A stretch of 21,984 nt of DNA from an uncultured Leucobacter sp. (GTDB lineage: Bacteria; Actinomycetota; Actinomycetes; Actinomycetales; Microbacteriaceae): positions 1 through 21,984 of the forward strand of contig CALCJF010000082.1 of assembly GCA_937967375.1 (NCBI GenBank). Reading direction: 5' to 3'. Under the pieces are notes generated by a model. It was not told the DNA's origin, ran no database searches, and worked only from the letters and a program-made list of their open reading frames with translations. Each line of letters begins with the position of its first letter. Positions within the stretch are counted from its first letter, which is position 1. The translations under genes and the position numbers were made by a program. Positions 8,025 to 14,625 of the stretch are shown piece by piece.

Positions 8025-9545
8025 CTACTTGCTCTCGCCTGCCGAACGCTGCGCGTCGTACTTTGCCCGCCACTCGGCGTTCATCGGGAAGAGGCCGTCG
8101 ACCGGCGCGCCGTTCGCCACCTGCTCGGCGACCCAGGCGTCTGCCTGCTCCTGCTCGGCGGCCTCGCGGGCGACCTCTTCGAGCAGGAACGGCGGGATCA
8201 CGATCACACCGTCGCGGTCGCCCATGATGATGTCGCCCGGCTGCACCGCGGCACCGCCGCACGCGACCGTCACGTCGACCTCCCACGGCACGTGGCGTCG
8301 GCCGAGCACGCTCGGGTGTGCGCCCTGCGAGAAGACGGGAATATCGAACTGCTGCACCGCAGCGAAGTCACGCACGCCGCCGTCGGTGACGATGCCTGCC
8401 GCACCACGCACCTGGGCGCGCAGCGCGAGCACGTCGCCCACAGTGCCGGTCGACGAGATGCCGCGGGCCTCAACGACGAGCACCTCACCCTCGTTCACCG
8501 TGTCGAACGCGCGCTTCTGCGCATTGAAGCCGCCGCCGTACTCCTTGAACAGGTCGGGGCGGAAGGGAATGAAGCGCAGGGTCTTCGCCGTGCCGAGAAT
8601 CGTGTCGCCCTCGTGGTTCGGGTGCACGCCGTCGATGAAGATGTCGACGTAGCCGCGCTTGCGGAGCGCCGCAGAGACGGTCGCTACTGCTACACCGTCG
8701 AGCAGCTCGCGAATCTCGGGCGTCAGGGGCCCCGAGGCCGGCTGATCCTTTTCGGAACCCTCGCCAGCGCCCTCAAGTGGGCTTGCCTTGCCCGCGGCAA
8801 CGGCGGCAGCGTGCGATGCTTCGTCGCCCCAGGCCTCGACGCGCTGCAGGTCGTCGATCTTCGGGGTGTTGCCGAAATCGCCGAACTCGTGCGTGCCCTG
8901 CGTGACGGTTGTCACGAGGCGGCCGGTGCTGGGGGAGCCCGGCGCGTTCGGCGCGTCGACCTCGACCTCGACGACGTCGCCGGGGACGAGCACCGACGAG
9001 CCGGCCGGGGTGCCCGTGAGAATCACGTCGCCGGTCTCGAGGGTCATGTGCTGTGAGAGGTCTGCGACGAGCTGGCCGAACGAGAACTTGAGGGTGTCGC
9101 TGGTGTCTTCTTGCACGAGCGTGCCGTTGACCCAGGTGCGCACGCGCCACTCGTCTTGGCCGATGCCCTCGGTCGAGATCGCGACCGGGCCGATGGGGGT
9201 GTAGCCGTCGCCGCCCTTGTTGCGCACGTTCGAGCCCTTGTCGGCGGCGCGCAGGTCGTAGAGGCCGAGGTCGTTGGCCGCGGTCACCTGTGCGACGTGC
9301 TTCCAGCCGTCTGCGGGGGAGACCCAGCGTGCTGGTTCGCCGATGACAAGCGCGACCTCGCCCTCGAAGGCGAGCAGCTCGGTGCCGGCGGGGCGCTCGA
9401 CGGTGCCGCCCGTCGGTGCGAGCGACGAGGCTGGCTTGAAGAAATAGCTCGGAAACTGAGGCTCGCGGCCACGCTGCGCAATGCGCGAGGGGTAGTTTAG
9501 GTGCACCGCGATGATCTTGCCTGGCGTGTCGATTCCGTAGCTCAT
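8025..9545 (-). CDS. Fusion of FAH-family isomerase/decarboxylase domain and RraA-like aldolase/decarboxylase domain (HpaG-like)
   Basis: 506 residues in two parts. Residues ~1-215 are a fumarylacetoacetase-fold domain: YFFKP, the metal triad E61, E63 and D92 (FEGEVALVIG and NDLGLYDLR), and LTGTPAGSS at 176-184; the E-x-E to D spacing of 31 equals that of E. coli HpcE/HpaG. Residues ~280-455 are an RraA/HMG-aldolase domain: GDVLALRAQVRG (370-381), TDGGVRD with the active Arg-Asp pair (392-393), and GDRDGVIVIP (442-451). A polar linker (~216-275) joins them. Classical HpaG has two FAH halves and does 5-oxopent-3-ene-1,2,5-tricarboxylate decarboxylation and HHDD isomerisation. Here the second half is replaced. 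ATG at 9545 follows GGAGTGAGG; no clear alternative. First gene of the operon with gntR, hpaE and hpaD. Confidence 0.9.
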   Translation of the reverse strand: MSYGIDTPGKIIAVHLNYPSRIAQRGREPQFPSYFFKPASSLAPTGGTVERPAGTELLAFEGEVALVIGEPARWVSPADGWKHVAQVTAANDLGLYDLRAADKGSNVRNKGGDGYTPIGPVAISTEGIGQDEWRVRTWVNGTLVQEDTSDTLKFSFGQLVADLSQHMTLETGDVILTGTPAGSSVLVPGDVVEVEVDAPNAPGSPSTGRLVTTVTQGTHEFGDFGNTPKIDDLQRVEAWGDEASHAAAVAAGKASPLEGAGEGSEKDQPASGPLTPEIRELLDGVAVATVSAALRKRGYVDIFIDGVHPNHEGDTILGTAKTLRFIPFRPDLFKEYGGGFNAQKRAFDTVNEGEVLVVEARGISSTGTVGDVLALRAQVRGAAGIVTDGGVRDFAAVQQFDIPVFSQGAHPSVLGRRHVPWEVDVTVACGGAAVQPGDIIMGDRDGVIVIPPFLLEEVAREAAEQEQADAWVAEQVANGAPVDGLFPMNAEWRAKYDAQRSAGESK

Positions 9546-9573
9546 GTATGCCTCACTCCGTTGTTGTATTTCA

Positions 9574-9587
9574 AATAATATACGATC
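9574..9587. promoter_or_regulatory. Candidate GntR operator in front of the hpaG-like gene
   Basis: AATAATATACGATC matches the perfect palindrome in front of hpaH (GATCGTATACGATC, 16299-16312) at 11 of 14 positions; one half-site (TACGATC) is intact. It overlaps the predicted -10 element of the operon promoter, where a bound repressor would block polymerase. Binding by the GntR protein encoded at 7337-8020 is inference. Confidence 0.6.
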
Positions 9588-9603
9588 CTGCGGTGTTTGG
9601 AAA
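9575..9603 (-). promoter_or_regulatory. Predicted promoter of the hpaG-gntR-hpaE-hpaD operon
   Basis: On the minus strand, TTTCCA (9603-9598), 17 bp, then TATTAT (9580-9575), about 30 bases upstream of the ATG at 9545. The surroundings are AT-rich against a very GC-rich background. The -35 hexamer is the same as in the predicted promoter of the permease at 12763-14313. Confidence 0.55.
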
Positions 9604-9640
9604 GACACAGGTTTTGCGTACGTACGCTGAACGTCACGGA

Positions 9641-9693
9641 AACGTGCGAGCGTCACGCTTAGTTGCGGTGTTTTTGGGTGACGCTCGCACGTT
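9641..9693. repeat. Long perfect inverted repeat (hairpin) between the amine module and the hpaG operon
   Basis: AACGTGCGAGCGTCAC (9641-9656) is repeated as its exact reverse complement GTGACGCTCGCACGTT (9678-9693), leaving a 21-nt loop. Further partial copies of the same word lie on each side: AACGTCACG near 9630 and TGACGCTCGG near 9698. It could end minus-strand transcription coming from the flavoprotein gene (stop at 9795), but there is no T-run and the loop is large, so it may instead be a REP-like or protein-binding element. Confidence 0.85.
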
Positions 9694-9719
9694 GCTATGA
9701 CGCTCGGCGGATGTGCTGC

Positions 9720-9743
9720 GATGCGGATGCGGACGCGGATGCG
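9720..9743. repeat. Short 6-bp tandem repeat
   Basis: Four units of GATGCG (third unit GACGCG) lie in the gap between the hairpin and the stop of the flavoprotein gene. This is a simple-sequence repeat in non-coding DNA; no function is suggested. Confidence 0.65.
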
Positions 9744-9794
9744 GGTGGTGAGGGTACAGGAGCGGCGAGGCCGGCAGGGCGCGCCTGCGCGCTC

Positions 9795-10955
9795 CTAGTG
9801 CCCGCCGCCCGCGTATGGCCCGAGCCTGGCGAGGCGCTTCATGTGCTCGGCGAGCGCGAAGCGGGGGTCGACACTGTTCTCTTCGCCGAGCACGAGCTGC
9901 GCCGCCCACTCACCCAGCTGGGGAACGAACTTGAAGCCGTGCCCAGAGAGACCAGCGATCGTGACCACGCGACCCGTCGCGTCGACCACCGGCAGGCGGT
10001 CGGGCGTGTAGGCGCAGTGATGCACGCTTTCGCGCACGGGCTCGGGGTTGATGCCCGCGAACAGTTCGGATGCGCGCTGGCCGATTCTAATGAGTTCTTC
10101 GCGCGTGTGGTGCGTCGGCACCTCGGAGACGTCTCGAAACACCGGCCACTCGGGGTTGGTGCAGGCCTTGAACGAGTAGCCGTCGAAGCTGGGCGCGCCG
10201 AAGAAGTGCACCGAGCCAACGTCGCGAAGAAACGCCGGAAACTTCTCGGGCGCAAACGAATCGGGCTCGCGGGGCATGAACCACGTAAGGCCGAGCACCT
10301 GCAGGCGCAGTAGCTCATTGAGCTGGGGTCGCAGGCGCGTCGACCACGAGCCCGAGGCGATCACCACGGTGTCGGCGAGCCACGTGCCCTGCGTGGTGCG
10401 CACCACGACCCCCTGCTCTCGCTCTTCGATGTCGATCACCGAGGTGTTGAAGAAGAGCTTCGCACCGTTTTGCTCGGCGACATCGAGGGCGCTCATCACC
10501 GCGACCTCGGGCCGTAGGCCGCCACCGTGCTCATCGAAAAGTGCGACATCGCCGTCGTTCACGAGGTGCTGCGGGTATTCGGCTCGTAGCTCTTCGGTCG
10601 TGAGCACGCGGTGGGGCAGGTCGAACTCGCGAACGGTGCCCAGCGCCACCTCGAGATCGGCGAAGCCCTCGGGCGCGATCGAGAGGCAGCCGACCTCCGC
10701 ATAGATGTCGCGGCCCGAATCGCGTTCGAGTTCTCGCCAGAGATCCCGCGAACGCTGAATCATGCGCACGTACGTGCCGCCCTCATGCACCGCGGTGCGA
10801 AACACTCGCGATTCGCCGGCGTACGATCCGTGCGAGTGCACACGACCGTACTGCTCGATGCCGACCACATCGAGGCCCTCGCGCTTTGACAGCTGCCAGA
10901 GCGCCATCGACCCAACGGCGCCCGCGCCGACCACCAATACGTCTGTCTTCTGCAT
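9795..10955 (-). CDS. FAD-dependent amine oxidase of the sarcosine/N-methyltryptophan oxidase family
   Basis: 386 residues, the size of MSOX/MTOX monomers. VVGAGAVGSMALWQLSKR near the N-terminus is the FAD-binding Rossmann motif; the MSOX-type covalent flavin cysteine is present as C314 in HHCAYTPD, and SGHGFKF (337-343) holds the conserved Lys342 used for oxygen activation. It should oxidise a C-N bond of an amine or amino acid, giving imine/aldehyde, ammonia or amine, and peroxide. Being last in an operon with an ornithine-cyclodeaminase-like protein and an APC permease, next to a homoprotocatechuate pathway, the substrate may be tyramine, dopamine or a related arylethylamine; sarcosine or an N-methyl amino acid is the alternative. 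ATG at 10955 follows AAGGAGAAG. It lies 49 bp after the preceding gene. Confidence 0.88.
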   Translation of the reverse strand: MQKTDVLVVGAGAVGSMALWQLSKREGLDVVGIEQYGRVHSHGSYAGESRVFRTAVHEGGTYVRMIQRSRDLWRELERDSGRDIYAEVGCLSIAPEGFADLEVALGTVREFDLPHRVLTTEELRAEYPQHLVNDGDVALFDEHGGGLRPEVAVMSALDVAEQNGAKLFFNTSVIDIEEREQGVVVRTTQGTWLADTVVIASGSWSTRLRPQLNELLRLQVLGLTWFMPREPDSFAPEKFPAFLRDVGSVHFFGAPSFDGYSFKACTNPEWPVFRDVSEVPTHHTREELIRIGQRASELFAGINPEPVRESVHHCAYTPDRLPVVDATGRVVTIAGLSGHGFKFVPQLGEWAAQLVLGEENSVDPRFALAEHMKRLARLGPYAGGGH

Positions 10956-11004
10956 GTTCTTCTCCTTCGTGTTCGTCTCGAAGATGCGCCTTCGCTGAAG
11001 CGAG

Positions 11005-12132
11005 CTACGCCAGCTCGGGCGTCTCCCACAGGTTCAGCCTTGTTCCGATGCCCCGCTCGACGGCGTTGCGATAGACCTTTGTCGCCCATGCGACGTCTTC
11101 AACGGGCATGCCGCCGACCGAGTAGATGAAGACCTCGTCTTCGTGCTGTCGGCCGGGGGTCAACCCGTCGATGATCTCGCCGATGTCTTCGAATTGCTCG
11201 GGCGTCATGCGACCGTCGCGCACGCGATCGACCAGGCTGATGCCCCAGATGCCGACGATCTCGTGCGCGGGGGCAGGTAGCTCAGCGGCCCATGCCTGGT
11301 AGATCTTGCGCGCGTCGGCGACGTGGCGAGAGCGCTGCACGAGGCCTTCTTCGAGCTGCAGGTGGGCTGAGCAGCAGATGAACGCGCCGGGCTTCACCCA
11401 CTCGTCGGCGACGTAGGGGTAGTTCTCGCTGCCCGAGGTGCTCGGCACCGCGATGCTCACGATATCGCTATCGCGCACCGCGGCCTCGGCATCGGCGACC
11501 TGCTCGAAGTGCGTGATCTGCGGAAACTTCGCGCGCGCCCAGGCGATGAACGCGTCGACGCCGGCTTGGCTGCGGCCCGCCACCTTGACGGTGTCGATGC
11601 CGGGGCGAACCGCGACGAACGATTCGAGCGATGTGCGGTTCATCGGCCCGGGGCCCACGATGCCGACGACCCTCGCGTCTTCACGCGCCAGGTATCGCGC
11701 GCCGACTCCCGGGATCGCTCCGGTGCGGTAGGCACTCAGCAGGTTGGCAGACATGATCGCGAGCGGCGCCCCGGTGTCTTTGTCGTTGAGCGTGAACATG
11801 AGAATGGAGCGTGGCAGGCCGCGCTTCTTGTTCTCGACGTTCGAGCCGTACCACTTGCAACCCGCCACCTGGTAGTCGCCGCCGAGGTAGGCAGGCATCG
11901 CCATGAAGCGCCGATCGGGTGCGTCGAGCGGCATACCCTCGAACTCCGACTGCTGCGGAAAGTAGATCTGCGCGCCGTGCGAGTTGTTCTCGGTGCCGGC
12001 CATGCGGTAGTCGCCGCGAGCGAAGAGCGCGAGCATGTCGGTCATGGTGTCGACGCACTCGGCCATGTCGGTGACGCCGGCGGCGATCATGTCTGGTTCG
12101 CTCAGGTAGAGAAAATCAATCTGTTGCGACAT
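11005..12132 (-). CDS. Ornithine cyclodeaminase/mu-crystallin family protein, possible second subunit of the amine oxidase
   Basis: 375 residues. K93 in GCKWYGSN and the SAYRTGA motif with R136 are the family's ligand-binding residues; the NAD loop is VVGIVGPGPMN (155-165), an unusual form of the common GxGxQA. I do not find the catalytic aspartate region in its usual form (here IAVPSTSG), so ordinary ornithine cyclodeamination is doubtful. I recall that proteins of this type next to flavin amine oxidases are called tyramine oxidase subunit B in databases; this fits the context but I could not check it. ATG at 12132 is chosen for AAAGGAG nine bases upstream rather than the in-frame ATG at 12150. 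It is followed by the flavoprotein gene and preceded by a TetR gene 54 bp away. Confidence 0.82.
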   Translation of the reverse strand: MSQQIDFLYLSEPDMIAAGVTDMAECVDTMTDMLALFARGDYRMAGTENNSHGAQIYFPQQSEFEGMPLDAPDRRFMAMPAYLGGDYQVAGCKWYGSNVENKKRGLPRSILMFTLNDKDTGAPLAIMSANLLSAYRTGAIPGVGARYLAREDARVVGIVGPGPMNRTSLESFVAVRPGIDTVKVAGRSQAGVDAFIAWARAKFPQITHFEQVADAEAAVRDSDIVSIAVPSTSGSENYPYVADEWVKPGAFICCSAHLQLEEGLVQRSRHVADARKIYQAWAAELPAPAHEIVGIWGISLVDRVRDGRMTPEQFEDIGEIIDGLTPGRQHEDEVFIYSVGGMPVEDVAWATKVYRNAVERGIGTRLNLWETPELA

Positions 12133-12186
12133 CTCGGTCGCTCCTTTCAATGGGGTGAGAGGCGCGACTGAGCACTGCGGTGGCTC

Positions 12187-12726
12187 CTAGCGCCGGGAAA
12201 CCGCCTCGATCAGACCGCGCACGTAGCCGAGCGCCTCGTGCACGTCGCCAGGGGCGACGAGCTGTTTGAAGACAATGCCGTCGAGCATGAACCAGATCGC
12301 GTCGGCCATTGCCTGGTCGGTGACTCCGAGCTGACCGAGCTGCCGGGCAATCGCCTGCCGATACTGCTGGTAGTAGCGCTCGACGTGAGAGGCAAGGTCT
12401 GGGCGACGCCGTGACTCGAGCAGCAGCTCGTACTGAAACGCGTGAATGTCGCCCTGCGTGGTCGCCAGCGTTTCGACGCCCTCGGCAAACTCGCTCGCGC
12501 TCAACACCCTCGCATGCATGTTCGATGCGCTGAGGCTCTGGTCGATCGAATAGTCGAGTGCCTCCGAGATCAGCTGATCCCGCGTGCCGAAGTGGTAGCG
12601 CACCAGCCCGTGCGACACGCCAGCCTCTGCCGCGACCGCGCGGTAGGTCAGCGAGCGCAGCCCGCCCAGCGCGACGACGGTGATCGTTGCGCTGAGCAGG
12701 GCGGCGCGGCCGGTGTTTTCGTTCAC
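12187..12726 (-). CDS. TetR-family transcriptional regulator of the amine module
   Basis: 179 residues. The DNA-binding part is clear: ALLSATITVVALGGL, then SLTYRAVAAEAGVSHGLVRYHF, then GTRDQLISEALDYS. The C-terminal helical part has no diagnostic motif; it resembles BetI/AcrR-type regulators in size. It starts with GTG at 12726 with no strong ribosome site, 36 bp downstream of the permease stop, so it probably depends on the permease transcript. It likely controls the promoter upstream of the permease (14384-14412), where two TGGAAAGT copies lie 28 bp apart; this link is inferred from position only. Confidence 0.87.
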   Translation of the reverse strand: MNENTGRAALLSATITVVALGGLRSLTYRAVAAEAGVSHGLVRYHFGTRDQLISEALDYSIDQSLSASNMHARVLSASEFAEGVETLATTQGDIHAFQYELLLESRRRPDLASHVERYYQQYRQAIARQLGQLGVTDQAMADAIWFMLDGIVFKQLVAPGDVHEALGYVRGLIEAVSRR

Positions 12727-12762
12727 GCTGTCGAGCGTAGCGGCATTCGCCTGCCATGCGCG

Positions 12763-14313
12763 CTACTGCGAGTCGACGACGTCGAGCATTTCGGTGCCGT
12801 ATGCTCCGGGCTCGGTGCCGTGACCGATCTGGCGGTAGATGCCGGGCTTCGTCTTGCGCAGCACGAGCGCCCACACGATGCCTGCCGCCAGGGCCGCGAT
12901 GATCAGCCCCGGCAGAATGAAGGTGGTCGCGTCGGGCTCTGCCTGGCCGAGCATGAGCTGGAAGTTGCCGAGAATCATCACGAACATCGCGACGAGCAGC
13001 ACGCCCGAGATCGCGGGGGCGACAACCCGAACCCAGACGTTCAGCCCGTGCGAGTTGCGCCTGAAGTAGCCGATCACGGCGAACGCGGTGAGCCCCATCA
13101 GCAGCACGAGGCCCGCGGCGCCGGTGTTGGTGAGCCAGGTGAACATGGTGAGCACGGGGAACAGGAACGCCATGTCGCCGAACATCGCCTCTGCGCCGCC
13201 GAGTGCGTCGCCCGCGATCGCGAAGCCGGCGACCACGATCACCGCGAGCACTGACTGCGCCACCGAACCGACCCAGGGTGCACCGCTGGCGCTCGTGCGC
13301 GCGAAGTTCGCGGGCATCACGCCTTCGCGGCCCAGCGAGTACAGGTAACGGGCGACGGCGTTGTGAAATGCCTGCAGCGCTGCGAAGAGGCTGGTGATGA
13401 AGAGCACGGTCATGATGTCGGCGATGATCACGCTTGTGTGCTCGGTCATGAACACGAACATGAGATCGGGGCCGAACTCGCTCGACTGCGCGACAATCTG
13501 CGACGGGCCGATGCCCACCGAGAACGCCCACGCGCTGAACGCGTAGAACGCGCCGATGATGGCGACAGCCGCGTAGGTCGCGCGGGGCACGGTGCGCTTC
13601 GGGTCTTTCGCCTCTTCGCCGTAGATCGCGCCCGACTCGAAGCCCATGAATGCGGCGACTCCGAACACGAGGATCAGGCCGAGCGCCGGCCCGAAGAGCG
13701 CGCTCGGCGCGAGAGCTGCCGTCGACACGCCCTCGGGGGCAACCGTGAGCGAAACGATGTCGAAGACAATGACGGCAACGAACTCGAGCGCAACGAGCAC
13801 GCCGAGCACCTTGGCCGAGAGGTCGACGCGGTTGACGCCGAGCACCCCGACGACCACGGCGCACAGCAGCACCCATACCCACCAGGGCGACGAGAATCCG
13901 AGCTTCGCCTCGAGAAAGATCGAGAGCTGAAAGCCGAAGAGCCCGTAGATGCCGATCTGCATCGCGTTGTATGAGACGAGTGCGACGAGCGAGCCGCCGA
14001 CGCCCGCGACGCGGCCGAGGCCCTGCGAGACGTAGGCGTAGAACGCGCCGGCGTTCGTCACGTAGCGGCCCATGGCGGTGTAGCCGACGGCGAAGAGCGT
14101 GAGAATCACCGCGATGAGCACGAAGCCGAGGGGCACACCGAGCGAGCCGGTGACGGCGAACGAGGTGGTGACGCCGCCTGCGACCACGGTGAGCGGCGCC
14201 GAGGCCGCGATGATCATGAGCGTGATCGAGGGAACCCCGAGCACGCGTCGGCTGAGGCCGGGGTCGTGCGGCGCGGCATTCGCGGTCGCCGGGATGGTCG
14301 TGTCTTGGCTCAT
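12763..14313 (-). CDS. APC-superfamily amino acid/amine permease
   Basis: 516 residues, about 12 membrane helices. Same signatures as the permease at 1740-3272: ASAPLTVVAGGVTTSF in TM1, NAGAFYAYVSQGLG, GFESGAIYGEEAKDPKRT (224-241), and FHNAVARYLYSLGREG. It is the first gene of the amine module and should import the compound oxidised by the downstream enzymes. The start is uncertain: ATG at 14313 has only a weak GAGAT site, ATG at 14325 has CGAGAA directly before it, and a TTG at 14340 is also in frame; all give the same protein apart from up to nine N-terminal residues. Paralogy with the other permease suggests related substrates, perhaps both arylethylamines or aromatic amino acids. Confidence 0.91.
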   Translation of the reverse strand: MSQDTTIPATANAAPHDPGLSRRVLGVPSITLMIIAASAPLTVVAGGVTTSFAVTGSLGVPLGFVLIAVILTLFAVGYTAMGRYVTNAGAFYAYVSQGLGRVAGVGGSLVALVSYNAMQIGIYGLFGFQLSIFLEAKLGFSSPWWVWVLLCAVVVGVLGVNRVDLSAKVLGVLVALEFVAVIVFDIVSLTVAPEGVSTAALAPSALFGPALGLILVFGVAAFMGFESGAIYGEEAKDPKRTVPRATYAAVAIIGAFYAFSAWAFSVGIGPSQIVAQSSEFGPDLMFVFMTEHTSVIIADIMTVLFITSLFAALQAFHNAVARYLYSLGREGVMPANFARTSASGAPWVGSVAQSVLAVIVVAGFAIAGDALGGAEAMFGDMAFLFPVLTMFTWLTNTGAAGLVLLMGLTAFAVIGYFRRNSHGLNVWVRVVAPAISGVLLVAMFVMILGNFQLMLGQAEPDATTFILPGLIIAALAAGIVWALVLRKTKPGIYRQIGHGTEPGAYGTEMLDVVDSQ

Positions 14314-14378
14314 CGTTGATCTCATTTCTCGGGGCGGCAACGCTGCCTGGTGCGCCGGGTGGCGTGAAACCCCTGCTC

Positions 14379-14414
14379 TGGAAAGTGTAAACGATGACTA
14401 TCCATTTGGAAAGT
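14379..14414 (-). promoter_or_regulatory. Predicted promoter of the amine module with two TGGAAAGT repeats
   Basis: On the minus strand, TTTCCA (14412-14407), 17 bp, TACACT (14389-14384), about 70 bases upstream of the permease start. On the plus strand TGGAAAGT occurs at 14379-14386 and again at 14407-14414, so one copy covers each promoter element; a regulator bound to both would shut the promoter. Both the regulator and the binding are inferred. Confidence 0.5.
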
Positions 14415-14543
14415 CGAGGGGCACGAATGGCCAGCGTGCCATGAGAAACCTCAGGATTCTGGGGCTAGTGGGTGGGTTCTTGCTGCGTACTGGGTGCCAG
14501 GAGGCGGTGTAATGTGCTTGTCACCTTTTCGCCCCGCAAAACG

Positions 14544-14600
14544 CAATAGCGCACGAAATGCGCTCCGAATGGTTCGGAGGGCGCAATTCGTGCGCTATTG
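14544..14600. terminator. Long hairpin downstream of hpaI, terminator or REP-like element
   Basis: CAATAGCGCACGAA (14544-14557) pairs perfectly with TTCGTGCGCTATTG (14587-14600); inside are one A-A mismatch, a TGCG/CGCA stem, a 2-nt bulge and a seven-base-pair top (CTCCGAA/TTCGGAG) with a TGG loop, about 25 pairs in all. Read on the minus strand it is followed by CGTTTTG, a weak T-run, 26 bases after the hpaI stop, so it fits a terminator for hpaH-hpaI. Its length and near symmetry are more than a terminator needs. Confidence 0.8.
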
Positions 14601-14625
14601 AAGGTGTGGGGTGGGTGCGCTGCGA

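Larger units (their letters stand above)
14314..14625. other. 312-bp non-coding gap between hpaI and the amine-module permease
   Basis: It contains, from right to left on the minus strand, a long hairpin just after hpaI (14544-14600), about 130 bp without a recognisable gene, and a promoter with flanking direct repeats in front of the permease (14384-14412). A short inverted repeat ATGGC/GCCAT lies at 14427-14442. No RNA gene or convincing small reading frame with a ribosome site was seen. Confidence 0.7.

Noticed and set aside
9641..9693. Terminal inverted repeats of an insertion sequence
   Set aside because: The arms are 21 nt apart with no transposase anywhere in the window and no target duplication seen.
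9720..9743. Possible CRISPR or VNTR array
   Set aside because: Units are 6 bp with no spacers; a simple-sequence repeat only.
11005..12132. True ornithine cyclodeaminase for proline synthesis
   Set aside because: Altered NAD loop, no recognisable catalytic-aspartate segment and an amine-oxidase context; the family name is kept but not the reaction.
12116..13882. 588-codon open frame on the minus strand across the regulator and the second permease
   Set aside because: Arg-rich nonsense translation out of frame with two well-supported genes on the same strand.
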